Below are positions 12,601-24,960 of a stretch of 64,000 nt of DNA, in pieces. The position numbers and the translations under genes were made by a program. Under the pieces are notes generated by a model that saw only the letters and a list, made by a program, of their open reading frames with translations, searched no databases and was not told the origin of the DNA. This DNA comes from Straminergon stramineum (lineage: Eukaryota > Streptophyta > Bryopsida > Hypnales > Calliergonaceae): the NCBI GenBank assembly GCA_963920665.1, contig OY987271.1:8435350-8499349 (forward strand), given 5' to 3'. Position 1 is the stretch's first letter, and every line of letters starts with the position of its first letter.

Positions 12601-15600
12601 TTAAGTTGTACAACTGTTAGAAATTTAAAAGGAAAAAATTCTTTCACCTCGACGTCATGTGGCTGTTCTCTCCTTGCAGCATCATCAAACTTATACTTCC
12701 GAAAATTCAACCTCTCTCGTTCAACCTAAGCAGACAACCCAAACAGTAATAGGGTGAGCGACCCGGACATTGTCAAGTTGGCAGGACACTACCGCACAGA
12801 GAAAAAGGGAGAATTGATAACGTATATACCTATTTACGTGATTTGTTTTGAAATCTCAAGAAGAAAATCTACTTCGGTCAATACCAGCGAGGTGTTAAGC
12901 ACAACTACTTAGAACAAATAACCGAAACGGCTGCAAACCTTGTGCGAGTCTTTCAGATTGAAAAGTGGTTGTCCCTGCATTTGTGAATCGTACGCCTCCG
13001 CAGCTAATGTAGCTGAGGTCTTTGTCTGTTTCGGACCCGATTGTCTCTGTCAAAAAAGATACAACAAGGACACGATAAGGAAAAATCTGTAAAACAAATT
13101 TAACTTCAGAGAATTTCAAGATGAACACATGGATTGAGACTAGTATGAGCTTTGCCTAAGTGAAAACAGACTATGTAAGCTAACTAGCAACGAGAATTTG
13201 AACCAAAATGGTAAAACCCTCCACCTAACCAAACTGATAATACAATATAACAATCTAACAATCTGACAAGTATTGAGTATATTTGTAGAAGGTGGCAGCC
13301 CGGATAGGGATGTAAATGTTGTGGTGATAAATCGTCGACTATTATATAAAAAGCAGGACTTTTCGGAGCTTACAGAAGCAGCACCACGGCCAATGGTACT
13401 AGGATTTCTACTTGACGCTCGAACCTCAGAAGAAGACGCTTTGCTCCCAGCCTTAGGCGTAGTGCTTGCACTTGTGAAAGAATCTTCTGAGGCACCTGCA
13501 CAAAATCCAAGTTTTAACATCACAACTACTTTATTTCACTGCAACACAGGGAAGAAGTGGCAGAAATAAAGATCGCATCAAAGATAACGTGAATACTACA
13601 AAATACACTCATAGATAAAAATGAAGGTTATTGTAAATAGACTAGAATACGGATTTCTCAGTTCGCAAGCAAGTCGGTCATAAAACATACTGGAGGATCT
13701 TTGATGATCGAAAACAGTCTGCAAAGCAGCGAGGGCTGATCCTTGAACGCCTTTAGACGCTTTCATTACCTGAAATAAAATTATTAGTTAAAAAGCGAAG
13801 ACTGGACCCTTCCGAATTGTTGCCGATAAGATAGTCACGCTATTACCCTACATCTTGGAATGGAGACTGTGAACAGCACTCTACCGTGGAATCAGCGGAA
13901 GGTGGACAATACCATTCACGAAGAGTAGTCTAGCTATTCAACAACTAAAAACGAAGGATCATTACCAGTTCAATATCGAAGACTCGAATAAGCTCCACCA
14001 AGCACGCTTCGGCCGATTTCCGCATGTCAACAAATTTGTCCTGCAGCACCAAAATTAGCAAGAGCATCCAGCATAAGCAATGTAAATGTAGTGCTACAAC
14101 TACTTTTTTCAGCACAACTTTAGACCACATGAAATTACTCATACCTGTAAACCCATGGAAATTGGCTTGACAAGCTGTAAAAGAGCTGGCTGATCCCCCT
14201 GTTTTGCAATATTCCGTGCTACCCACTCAAAAAGCTCCTTCCGTCCTTCAGCAGATATTTTGGCCTCTACCAGTGCAGGAATAATATATGGAAGCTACAA
14301 CCACAGTTCTCAGATCAATAACAACCACCGGCAAGATTGTCAACCACGAAGCGTCTCATCACATGATGGCTAGTAGGTTAGATAAAACATTCAAAGACAA
14401 GCACACGTTCAGAAAAGCACTGCTCACCATTTTATCAAGCTGCAATAACAGTACCCAGGCATCTAACATCTTGATGACTGCTTCACGAACAACCTTCTTA
14501 TTATCGCCAAGGCATTTCAGGGCATCGCCCAAAACCCCCTGAATAGAGCATGACAACCATACCAAATGAGTTAAAAAACTTTCACGAGTTCCACGAATAC
14601 GTATACGGTGCTTTCCATCCGGGAGATTATCCGTATGCACAGATCATCTAAATCCAAGTCACTTAAATCACAAAATTGCCACAACTGAGTCTGACATGGC
14701 ATTTACATCAAATATTGACAACACAGGTGCACATGATACGATGAGTTCATCAACATCCAGGACTCACCTTGCTGTGTTTTTCAACAACCGACCCCATGGC
14801 TGTTGCTATCGTGCCAAGTGTGGCTAATGTCATCATTACCAAGTTCTTGTTCGAGTCATTTAACCTCGCTTTCAAGCTCATAAAAAGTTCACCTGAAATC
14901 GACAGGTTAAAAATATGCAAGACAGTCTTCAGTTTAACTTCAAAATCAACCTAAAGGTGGAGGTCTACGAAAACAATATTCGACAAATGTACCTGTTCCA
15001 GTAGGTTGAATCCTTTTATGAGCTTCCTCAATGATCCCATTTAAGATCTCAAGTGACTCTTGTCTTAGCTGCGTGAATGAATGACCAAGTAGGAACAATT
15101 ATACAGAATTCAAGTAAAAAAAGATCGTAGCAAGAACAAAATTATGAAACAATAGATGGCATATAAAAGTGAAATCGGCAAGAAGTTAATGTATTGAGCG
15201 ATTTATGTGTACGCACAAATTCTGGAATTCAATAATCTCCAATCACATCAGATAGTCCTCCAATACATTTCACCAAAGAAATAAAACCGTATGAGGGAAA
15301 TAAGCTTGCCTTCCAGTCTGGGCTGCTCATATTTTTCAACAAAGTCGGAGTCAATTTTGCACTAATATCTTCGCGAGGTAAGCCATCAGTGCCGCCAGAT
15401 GGGGCACCGACATCAACCGCTCGAATAGCTCTCTTAGGAGCACTTGCAGGTCCCTGACAAAATCTCCCATCAATTTAAACTGAAAATGTCCTAATTAATA
15501 GAAAGGTAAATGCAGCAATTATGTAGAAAACTGATGCCCACAATTTACGTCAAGAAATTACCTCGTAAGGGTTCTTTTCAATTTCTGCTTCAATCATGGT

Positions 15601-18600
15601 TTGAAGCTGTGGCTTCACATCAGTTAAAAAGCCTTTGAGGTCTGCAAATAGCGAGCAAAAAGCTTAAATAGGCAGAATTCAGAACGAAAATGACAAGGAA
15701 AAACATAAGCGAGGAAGGAAAAAGAGACAATATGCGGTAAGTCCACATGAGTAGGAACCTGGGCCAACAAACTTGTGAAGAACACCAAAAAGCTTAATAG
15801 TTGCAGTTCTGACAGCAGCAGCACTAGACCCAAGTCCAGTATCTTTACAAAAGTTGATGAGGTCCTGCAATAAATAACGATAAGACGATAAATCTTTGTT
15901 TTATTCTATTCTATTTATTATACTTTATACATGTAAGAAAAGCAAGTTGCTTATTCCTACAAAAAGAATCTGACTGAGCACGTATTAAGACAAGCAGCTG
16001 AAACAACCTTCAGCGGAACATGTCCGATTCCAAAGTCGTCCAGCGCAGTAATCATCCAACTCAGACCTTCACTAAGAACCTTAGGGTTCTTGTGGTCCTT
16101 CATTATCTTGAAAAGCTGCATCATGTGTGCCATCAAAACAGTCAAGAAGAGGTAGTCTATCTTAATTTAAGATGAAAATAACAGAAGCACTGGAAGAACA
16201 AGTAATATTCTAGGCTAGAACATACCCTTTCGAAGACAAACTTTGGTCCAACTGCCTCACAAAACGTAGTAAGACATTTTGTGGCCTGAATCCTTGTTTT
16301 GATATCACCCACTTTCTCAACAACACCTGTACAGAATAAAAATAGCTCTCAGAAGTGATAAACTAATCTACTAAATTGAAAGATATGGGAGTAAAGTGAA
16401 GATTGCCGAGCATCAGCACTCGTAAAAAAAAGGATGTTTGTGAAAATAAAATCAGAGTCCCCACAACCACAAGGCAAGCAGAACCTACCTGTAAGGCACA
16501 GAACGACACACTTCTTAGAAAAGCGTGTAGCATTCTGAGCTATCAATACGACGGCTTCAATAGCTTTCTGTTGTACCTGCACACCCACAATTCGATCGAT
16601 ATGTAAGAAGTCAAATATATCTACAAGACAAATGCTTCGGCGATCAAGATAAGACAAGCAATATCCAAGTCAAACGATGTGTCTACATCAACCAGATAAT
16701 AGAGCAAAAACAATACCGAGCATACTAGGAAATCCATGCTAGAAATGACTGCATATTCTGCAGAAGACTAACTGGTGTACCTGAATATTTTTTTCATTCC
16801 ATCCAGGTAGTATACATAAGAGGCGAATGAGCAGTTCAGCGTACTGATCAAGCGTCTCCAATCCTTCAACGCTATCCTTTAGAGAAGTAATAGCTGAATA
16901 CAAATGGCATGCATGAGACTCAAACACGTGAAAGACAATCCTTCCCTAGACCTTCTTTAAGGCAGCACAATTGATAGACGAGAATTGAATACATATTAGA
17001 TTGATAACACAGTGAGACGATTAAGATTCTATAGCTGACATAAGGAGATTAAGCAAGGAGATAGAAGGGTGTAAACTCTTATATATTACATTCAATTAAC
17101 AAGGTGCTCCTTTAATTAAATCATGCAAAACAATAGCTACTGGAATTAAATGTTACGGACAAAGACTAGAAAGACAAAAACACTGTGCCCCATCCTCACC
17201 TTCAAGACGCTCTTTCCAATTCGCACTCTTTAAATTGGCCATAACTTCTGGCTCGAAAAGAGCACCTAGTCTGGTCTCGATGTCTTCCAAACTCATCTCT
17301 CCAGGCTGGCAACGCAAAAAAGAAGATTAATAATCGTCGTCCATAATTTGCAAAAGCGTAAGAACCTTTGACAAAACGCCCATTTTCAAACTCATACTGT
17401 ACCTTGGGCCTACGGCGTACTGTACCTTGGGCCTAATCGTAGTGTGTATTAAGCGAATGATCGGCAAGACATAAATAAGAGACAAGTTTCAGAATCTACC
17501 TCAACGTCCTCGGGTGCCTCAGCCTGGGACTTGGCTGAAGCTGAACTGCCATCGGTTTTCTTAGCACCAGACTTGGTGGATGCAGTACTAGACTTCTTGG
17601 GGATCTGGATTATAATCCACTTCTTTCATTACTCCAAGAAATAAAAGTGTGAACAAAAAAATTCCCATACACAACAAAACTGCCAGTACATTTAGATGAA
17701 ACATAAAACCGATTTAGAATTGAAATCGCCTCAAACAGCAACATAATTATAGGATTGTTAACTTACAGCAGAAACGGGTCTTTTCCCAGATAGAAGACTC
17801 GCTGCAGAAGAAGTCTTAACACCAATCTGCAAATACATCTCCATTGAACCATTTCAGCAAAACACATTTAAACCCAAACGATAAATAAAGCAGCAACAAA
17901 CAATGTCGTTTCCAGTGCAAATAGGCAACAAGACCAATCCATAGGTATACCATTAAAAACTCATTTCTGAAAGAACTGAAAGTGACTAAGAAAAGACAAA
18001 AGAAAAATCTATATATTTACCTGCGATGAACCATTCGCATCTGCTTGAGCCCTAGAAAAAACTGCCACATGAAATGCCACAAAAATAACTTAGTGCGACT
18101 GAATACGATACCAGTAAATTAAAAACGTAAATTAAAAATCCTGCCTCCAGTAAGCCAAGGTAAATCCAGTGAAAACGTCAGAAATGAAACGCACACGACG
18201 TAATGCTTTTTGGTTGGAATAACTTGCTCAATTGTATTCCAAGAAGAAAACAAAACATTACCCTTTCTCCTCATAAAGAGCACCCTTTCCCAAGAACCTC
18301 ATAACCTGAACCACATCACTAGAACCAGAACCAGAATCAACTGAAGAGAACCAGAAAAGCAACTGAAGCGCCAACCTGGTGCTGCTGTAGCGGGTGCGCT
18401 GTTCTCAACACCGCAAAGTTCAATAAGCTTCTTCTTCCTGACTTCATCGAGCTTCTCCAATGGTCTTTCCAACACCTTCATGCCTACAACCTGCGAAGTT
18501 TGCAGAAACACTTTTACATGAATATGCAGCAAGAAGAATTAACGAAACACTGAAAAAGTTTGGGCCAACATAGAACACCCCACAGCACAGTCTTGAACTT

Positions 18601-21600
18601 ATAAGTGAAAAGATAAATCCAGGAAGCAAGACTTTCCAAGTGTACCGGAAATATTAGACAAAAATTCAAAAGCAGACAATGCCAACAAAAAGAATAAGGG
18701 ATTTGATCTTCACCTTCGCAAAAGCAGCAAGGGCCAGGAAAGCTGCATCTCGAACTTCTGGAGAACTATCATTTAAGCCCTGTTTCGAGAACCGTGTGGC
18801 GATTAGTAACAACTAACTGTGAGTACAATCGATACACACTATCTAAATATCAGGGTGGCTGACAATTCATGTTCACTGGACAGGTAACAGCGAATGGAAT
18901 AAAGGAAGAAAATACCTCCATTAAGATGGGTACATAATCCTTGTGCAACTTGAGCACTGTTGGCTTATTACTGGTCTCGATACAGGTAGCCACCCACGTT
19001 AGACACGAAGATCGTACCAGAGGAACTTTGTTTTTCGCAGCAAGTTTAACATCTGAACAATATTGCAGACAGCAATTTCGTCAGTAAAATCAACATGCTG
19101 CCAATGAAACCACAGTAATGCTTAAATACTTCTGCCAGATCTGACTGCAAACCAATGCTGAAGTGCCGTAAGCCTTATTATATGCGTGCCAAAGAGAGCG
19201 CTGAATCGGTACATGCACCACTTGCCTTCAATAACATCTTGTAGTGAGACACAGCCACCCTTGTGCATAGCATTGAGTGTCGTAGTTAGGGCATCAACCA
19301 TAACCTGTTTTTTCTCTTTCAACTTGTCCTGCAAGACCAAGACCAAGTTCCAGGAGCTCATTGTCAATAAACAATCTTCCTATTCAAGAGAAGATAAAGG
19401 ATACTGGCAGGCCTGCAATAAGTGCGAACAATGAAACCCGGATAGACTTACCAAAAGAACCGGTAGCAGCAATTTTGATCCAGAAGTGAAATCCTTTCGT
19501 AATCCACTTGCCAAGTTGCCAATTGCTTGCACTGCTTCAACAGCTACAGCAATATTTACATCTGTTACAAGCTGGAAATCCACTGAGGCGAGTTAAAAAG
19601 GTAGAAGTACGCATTGCCAAAGGCCAGAGAGAAACAAACAGTCAAAGCACGTTAATTAACCATGGGCACGCCAACTTACAGCATGAGCATCTTATGAGAT
19701 CTTTGCAATAAGCAAAGGAAAAGACACAAAACAAAGTTTTTCGGTATGTCGGGCGTTGTCACTTCAAACATTCAGATAAGCTAGTCAATTCCTAAAACAA
19801 GTTGAACCAGTATCCACTAACCTTCTTTAGAATGCGCGATACTTCTGAGAAATCACCATTTGCAATTTTTTTGACGGAGGCTAGCTTCGTCAGTTCAGCC
19901 ACTGCATCTCGCCTTTCAGACCATTTTGTTGCTTTCTGCAGCATCAGCAACACAAAGACAGCAACAAGTGGATAGCAAAATTAGGATAATCGCAGCAACA
20001 GACGGAACAAGCAAACATCCGTAAGCTGGAAACATAAGACTACAAACTTCAACTCCAAAAATGTCGATAACATCGACAACTCTTTGAATATTTTCTTAAG
20101 ATGTCAGGACTCCTAAATTTCTCGAACTCAATTTCTATAACGGACAATTTCTAGCCACTTGGAAAGGTAAATAACCATCTGGATAAGCAGGACTGAATTA
20201 ACATGTACAAAAAACGACCAGACATCGCAAATGGCTGACTCAATTCCTAATGCATAATATTCAAATACTAAAGTGACTGCAGCTAAGTTTCAGCCACGAT
20301 CTAAATCTTCTCCCATACTGAAAAAACCTTGAAACTTAAAAGGACATACATCTCACGCATGCATAAAGAAGAAAATACACCAGAGCAACATATACGGCCT
20401 CACGGGGGCATACTCACCACTCCATCCCAGAATGTGGACTTGACCAATGGTGTCAAGATGTCGACAGGATCCACTAGATCATACTCATCCATGTCGGATG
20501 CACCTAACACCACGAAATTCCTCCGGCATATTAGATATTCGTATTAAAATCACAATATTGCAGACACAATTGATGAAAACAAAAATTCAGAATACCTGAT
20601 GCAGCAACATCATCAGTGGGACCCGCAGCAGTTACAGCTGTGACTGCTGTTTCCTCGCATTCTAACGCCTGTTCAGACCTGTCCAAGAAACGGAAGCATC
20701 ACTTCGGAATGAGGAAGTCTAAATACAGAGTCAAACCAAGGAAAACAAGCGGCAATATTCAAGACCACCAAAGACATTGCCAGCACCATATGAAAACCAA
20801 GCGACAAATAACATAGTTTGCAGTGACCACCCCTTAGTAAGGAGGTTTGTTCAGCACAAGTACAAACAATTCAAAAGACAGGATAATCCACTGCTCACCT
20901 AATTTTTCGAGTGGGCTTAGCTCCAGGAACAACATTATCAACTTCTATCTCGAGTTCCTTTTTCTGTTAGAAAGAACGACCGGCACAAAATGAAAATGCA
21001 GTTATTTCAGATTCTAAGCTAGGTCACAGTTCAAATTCACCGGATAGTACGACGAAGGAAGCCATCAAAAACTCAGTAGAAATTGATGCATGCACACAAA
21101 TAAGTGAAGACAACTGACACATTCTAGAAAGAAGAACTTACCATTGTGTCCCGCATCTTATCAAAAAGAAGATTTTTTACAGAATCTTTTCCAATCCACC
21201 GGCAAAGTTCAATGGTTAAACCTTTTGCACACGCTCTAACATTTGCATCTGGATGATCGAAGAGCTCTGGGAGCATCTTCATTAGTCGCTTGGGAGGAAC
21301 CACTTTGGTACCAAACTGACTGAAATCACAGCACATACAAAAATTCACTCAAATTCCGGATGCACAGCTGCCTAGAACAATAAATTAAGACAGTTGAAAC
21401 TAAACATTTGGATTACGTACAACGCACCAGACAGCCTGGTACATGGCATCGATAGCGGGAACCACTGCTTTTGCCAACTTTGCTTTCACACCTTTCTCCA
21501 TCGCGTCCTGTATCACAATGGAAATGCCAGATACTTCACTCCAATGATAGAGACTTGGTTTTCCTTTCAAAGTACAAAAGACGTGTTTCAATTTGCAAAC

Positions 21601-24035
21601 TTACTTAAAAAGATGGCATTCGAAATTTTTAAAACTAGTAGGATCACATTAAAGAGGTGAGAATCTACATGAGAGGAACTGAAAAGACTGGAAAGAGAGC
21701 CACTTGATAGTGCGTGAATAAGAGACAGAAAAAGGGGTCTGACCAAGAAAGCATCCGATGCTTCAAGCTCAACCCAGAGAAGAAACACGGCCTGGGACTT
21801 TTCGAGGGTTTTGGGCCGACCTGTCATGCACTTCATTACAATAGAATCGCATATTTCTTTCGCATATCTGCAAGAAACACAATATTAAATGAATGCTTGG
21901 TTTCTAGTAAAAGAAAGGCAGCCTGCACCGGGAAAGGAAAAGAATCCAAAGAGCATGAAACTTACCAAAAATACAAAATTGAAAAGACTATTCATAACAT
22001 TATAGCCATCCCCCAGACCTCCTCTAAACTACTTCAGAGCTTAACATCAATTTGACAAGCTACACGACTTCGGTATCATCTCAATCATGTCATCCCGTAA
22101 ACGGACCGTGTTCTAGTGGTCCATACTCTACTGAACACACTGCACGGAGTAGGATAGAGACACGTGCCTGCTGGCATCCGTATCAGCTGCGCGTAAGTAT
22201 GCTATGAGTGCATCCAAAGCCTTCTCTTGACAAGGTGCATTCGAGTCAGCCACTGCTTTCTTGAACAGAGGACCTGCGCCATTCAAAATATTACGGTAAA
22301 TTGACGATCAAGAGACGAAGCGGTTCCGAATGACTGACGATACACAGCGAATTCTTTAAAGATTTGGGTTCACTCTGAGGACGAAAAGTCGAACGATACA
22401 AGACAAATTGGAAGAGTGAGTAGCGCTGTCATCAAATTTCGATAATTGCAGGGTTCCATCAGAAGACTAATCGCTAGTCTTTCACCAAATGATAATAAAC
22501 ACGACCTCTTTCAGTAAAGATTAAAAATAACAGCCGCCATTCGTGATGATATGCGATGTAGACTATCAAGGATCCCAGTACCATAGAAACGGACGAGCTA
22601 AGTAAGTCGAAGAGTTTTCTCGTACTGTAGCTGGCTGAATTTGTGAATGCAAAACCGAAGAGAACCCAAGCACAGTTTCCTTTCGGAAACCCACTAGCTC
22701 TCACAAAATCGGTTCCAAATCATGAAAAGCTGAGAAAACACATCCTGATAGAAGTCAACCCTAAACCTCTCTCCACCTGCCTCTCTACAATACAAGTCAA
22801 TGCAATCTCGCCCTAATCCCTATTGCAAAATAAATATGCTCGAGTCGCTGAAAAGTCAGAAATGATTAAAGCTAAATAATCGCAAGACGAGCTTGAACCC
22901 GAAAGTCTAAGTCATAACAGACACAATTCAACTCCCATGCAATTAGAAACATTAGGATCAGATCGCTTCCAGCAACCACGAGCCAAGGGCGAACAACCTA
23001 TTTCAACACTAGATTACCGTCAACTATGTGATAAAACCACACTCTCATATCAAGCCATTTTGCAGTTCAAGAACCTCAGAAAAAGAGATGGCCTGCAACG
23101 GTGATGCTACAACCTGGAACAATTGAACAATTCCCCGGAATACACACGGCAACTACGATCGTCATTCCAGGTTTTCGGCTGAAATTTTCATATCTCCAGT
23201 AAAATGTTTAAATTCGGGACAAGCACATGAATGAAAACAAAACAGTCATGCTTCACTGAACACCCTAAAACGCTACAAGTCTCACCCTGACCTAGAATGA
23301 GAACAGCTCGAGCATACTGAATTAACCACCGTTGATCCTCATCTAGGCAACGATTGACAACTCCACGGTACAAGAGCAGCCTACCTGCTCAACCAAAGCA
23401 CTACTCTCCCAGTAGGAGCTTAATCTCCACATATCTATCACCCCCAGAGGCATTGCATCACCACCTGATGCTCAATCGTAAAACCTACAGTACAGTTCCT
23501 GATTGCCATTAAAGCACGTTTCACTCGAAAATTGCGCAGATACGGAATCCAACCGATATCAAAGGCGGTAACAAGCTTAATACTGCTCATTACAATCGTC
23601 ACAGTCCGTTATTGTCCATTCCATCTCGACTTGGACACGTTCTGAAGTCCAACGGTCCTTTAAAACTCCCTCGGGGTTTTGACAGAAGGCAAAAGGCAAA
23701 AGCCTCAACAAGTCAAGTCCCCGGCAGAAACCAGGAGAACGCTTTTAAAATTCCACACTTCCGATTCGCAGCTAATCGAACGCCATCAAGAAGGCCTACT
23801 TTTGAAATTTCCGATATCATCACCTCAAAACCACATCCCGACACAGAGGAGCCGAAAAAAAGCCAAAAACATTACCAAATTCTCTGAGGCGAGGATCTTT
23901 GGGATCCATGATGCCGTCGCACACTCCCGCAATGTCGATATTGGCGTCATTCCTCACTTTCCAATTCTTATGCGCCAGCCTATCCTCCCAGGCCATCTTC
24001 TTGGCCTCCTTGAGGAGCTTCTCATCTTCCGACAT
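5838..24035 (-). CDS. MOR1: MOR1 / XMAP215 / ch-TOG family microtubule polymerase (full gene, 54 exons)
   Basis: Plant orthologue of Arabidopsis MOR1/GEM1, a cytosolic multi-TOG protein of the XMAP215 family that binds alpha/beta-tubulin, tracks microtubule ends and drives growth in cortical arrays, preprophase band, spindle and phragmoplast. I traced 54 exons in consistent phase, start MSEDEKLLKEAKK at 24035, stop at 5838, for about 2,025 residues (Arabidopsis MOR1 is about 1,980). Five TOG regions lie at roughly 1-216, 270-512, 605-838, 845-1090 and 1190-1420, followed by a helical C-terminal region and the conserved end ALSGLQARMERLK. Exons are 31-280 bp and introns mostly 80-350 bp; the largest (22274-23875) is the first. 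Oddities: three introns read as GC-AG, one intron appears only 35 or 71 bp long, and a charged ADEARALEARADEGRA stretch is expanded after TOG5. No internal stop or frameshift was found. Exon coordinates are given under the domain entries. Confidence 0.95.
10150..12725 (-). other. MOR1: MOR1 exons 35-42: TOG5 domain and charged extension
   Basis: Exons 12648-12725, 12382-12477, 11911-12012, 11626-11727, 11302-11484, 10761-10872, 10401-10477 and 10150-10274 encode about residues 1,169-1,460. Landmarks: VKFFREDLQRKLLSPDFKKQ, EIIEILDVIFRWSSLRFAES, EASILFPCLVEK, GHNIEKVREKIREL, GLKSKNNRTRIECVENI, VERDGDIRKASLAALATAYK and DIWRYVGKITSAQKGVMEEK. Exon 42 carries EMDKRKEGKPG, as in Arabidopsis, followed by an expanded ADEARALEARADEGRA segment before VKRS. 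Confidence 0.92.
12939..13495 (-). other. MOR1: MOR1 exons 33-34: linker between TOG4 and TOG5
   Basis: Exons 13374-13495 and 12939-13046 encode about residues 1,092-1,168, a Ser/Thr/Ala-rich linker (SASTTPKAGSKASSSEVRAS; RQSGPKQTKTSATLAAEAY). It is poorly conserved with Arabidopsis, as expected for disordered spacers, but phase and position fit. Confidence 0.85.
13691..15453 (-). other. MOR1: MOR1 exons 26-32: TOG4 domain
   Basis: Exons 15310-15453, 14993-15068, 14768-14892, 14428-14538, 14145-14294, 13966-14040 and 13691-13769 encode residues 839 to about 1,091. Landmarks: LPREDISAKLTPTLLKNM, SPDWK|LRQESLEILNGII, DSNKNLVMMTLATLG, LGDALKCLGDNKKVVREAV, ISAEGRKELFEWV and KFVDMRKSAEACLVELIRV. 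Exon 26 ends GACTGGAAG|GCAAGC, so this intron is also GC-AG. Confidence 0.92.
15562..17305 (-). other. MOR1: MOR1 exons 19-25: TOG3 domain
   Basis: Exons 17200-17305, 16781-16893, 16489-16576, 16226-16326, 16008-16115, 15759-15864 and 15562-15641 encode residues 605-838. Landmarks: SANWKERLEAITSLKDSVEG, LIRLLCILPGWNEKNIQVQQ, FSKKCVVLCLTG, GDIKTRIQATKCLTTFCEAV, IMKDHKNPKVLSEGLSWMI, VRTATIKLFGVLHKFVGP and DLKGFLTDVKP. All joins use GT-AG and keep phase. Confidence 0.93.
17500..18340 (-). other. MOR1: MOR1 exons 15-18: low-complexity linker between TOG2 and TOG3
   Basis: Exons 18262-18340, 18021-18051, 17767-17826 and 17500-17604 encode about residues 513-604, a Ser/Ala/Lys-rich linker. ASLLSGKRP corresponds to a short conserved patch in the Arabidopsis protein. 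Basic linkers between TOG pairs are known in this family to bind the microtubule lattice; that role here is inferred from position and charge. The join with exon 14 is ambiguous (see findings). Confidence 0.8.
18376..20963 (-). other. MOR1: MOR1 exons 6-14: linker and TOG2 domain
   Basis: Exons 20899-20963, 20596-20678, 20418-20503, 19822-19935, 19452-19571, 19226-19328, 18916-19052, 18714-18779 and 18376-18490 encode residues 217 to about 512. The linker carries the basic GAKPTRKIR and the acidic MDEYDLVDPVDILTPL, then TOG2 has ATKWSERRDAVAELTKLAS, VEAVQAIGNLASGLR, KNKVPLVRSSCLTWVAT, SSPEVRDAAFLALAAFAK and ERPLEKLDEVRKKKL. Exon 11 ends GAAG|GCAAGT, a near-ideal GC donor, and the next exon supplies DVKLAAKNK in frame. 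Confidence 0.92.
21142..24035 (-). other. MOR1: MOR1 exons 1-5: TOG1 domain
   Basis: Exons 23876-24035, 22168-22273, 21744-21867, 21428-21507 and 21142-21319 encode residues 1-216. Visible hallmarks: WEDRLAHKNWKVRNDANIDI (helix 1 with the tubulin-contacting W), KAVADSNAPCQEKALDAL, FLLWVELEASDAF, PPKRLMKMLPELFDHPDANVR and LCRWIGKDSVKNLLFDKMRD. Between exons 2 and 3 the protein reads DTDASR|YAKEICD; this join is only in frame if the donor is AG|GCACGT, i.e. a GC-AG intron. Confidence 0.92.
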
Positions 24036-24589
24036 TGTGGCAACACCTCCACTAACGCGGCTGCCCCGTCAAAAGGCAACACAGCCAACGAAGCCGCACA
24101 AATTCACCTCTGACACATTCCAGCGCGCATACCTCAGATCCAACTCGGCAGGGTCTCCAAAACTCCTATGAAACCTCAATCCAAAACCCTGCGCTCGATC
24201 CTCACCTCCCAGTCCCCATCCCTCGCAAGCCAAACAACCTTTTCCCTCCCTAAACAAGAAGATCCAGGCTCCCGCGGATCCTAACACCAAAAAGCGATTG
24301 AAGAGAGTTGCAAAATAGGCGCTGCGGGACTGAGCGGCGGTCCAATCTAGTGCAAAAACGTACACACTCCCGTTGAGCTGGATGCGTGAAATCAGTGGCG
24401 AGAGTAATGACAATGGCAAGCACAGAGCGAGAGCGGGCGAGGGCATGTACGCTGTGATGGTCTGAAAGAAAGGGGAACAGAGCGAGAAAGAGAAATGAAG
24501 AGCGGCGTCGGCTTGTGCGCAGCTATGATTAGCTCCGTTGTTGTGCGTGAGGTTCGTCCCTCGTCCTCCTTGGCAAAGCTTTGCAAATA

Positions 24590-24800
24590 ACAGGAGCCAG
24601 GGGCAAAGACAGTGAAGGAAGAAGCAGAAAAGAAAAAGAGGAGAGGCAGGGGCAAAGACAAGGAAGGAAGGAGCAGAAAGACAAAGAAGAGGGGAGCAGG
24701 GGCACAGAGGGTGAAAGAAGGAGCAGAAAGAAAAAAATAATAGCTACAGTAATGGCAGAGAGAGTGAAAGAAGGAGCAGAAAGAAAAAGAGCGAATGATA
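24590..24800. repeat. Polypurine/polypyrimidine tandem repeat upstream of MOR1
   Basis: Four imperfect units of about 50-60 bp, each reading on the plus strand like GGGGCAAAGACA, a GAAGGAAGGAGCAGAAAG block, then an A/G-rich run. Strand asymmetry is almost complete, purine on plus and pyrimidine on the MOR1 sense strand. Such CT-rich tracts are common near plant transcription starts; here the tract has expanded as a minisatellite. Confidence 0.75.
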
Positions 24801-24934
24801 AAGAGGAGCGTGCGGCGCTCACCTCCCAACGGGAACACGGGCAGCGTAGCAAACGGCCCGGAGCAGGCCGGCAGTGCTCAGTTAGTGAGTGGTGAAGTCA
24901 CTAAGTCCTCGTCTTTGTTTGAATTTGTGCTGGC

Positions 24935-24960
24935 TGGGCCCCTGCCCGCCCCCGGGCCCA
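24935..24960. promoter_or_regulatory. Paired TGGGCC (site II-like) motifs
   Basis: TGGGCC at 24935-24940 and GGGCCCA at 24954-24960 form an inverted pair about 0.9 kb upstream of the MOR1 start codon. TGGGCY site II elements are bound by TCP factors in promoters of proliferation-linked plant genes, which suits a cytokinesis protein. Distance from the unknown transcription start makes this tentative. Confidence 0.35.

Noticed and set aside
24069..24895. Several 100-150 codon open frames on both strands upstream of MOR1
   Set aside because: They overlap one another and arise from the purine/pyrimidine-biased tandem repeat; composition is Ser/Pro/Leu or Lys/Glu only, with no domain.
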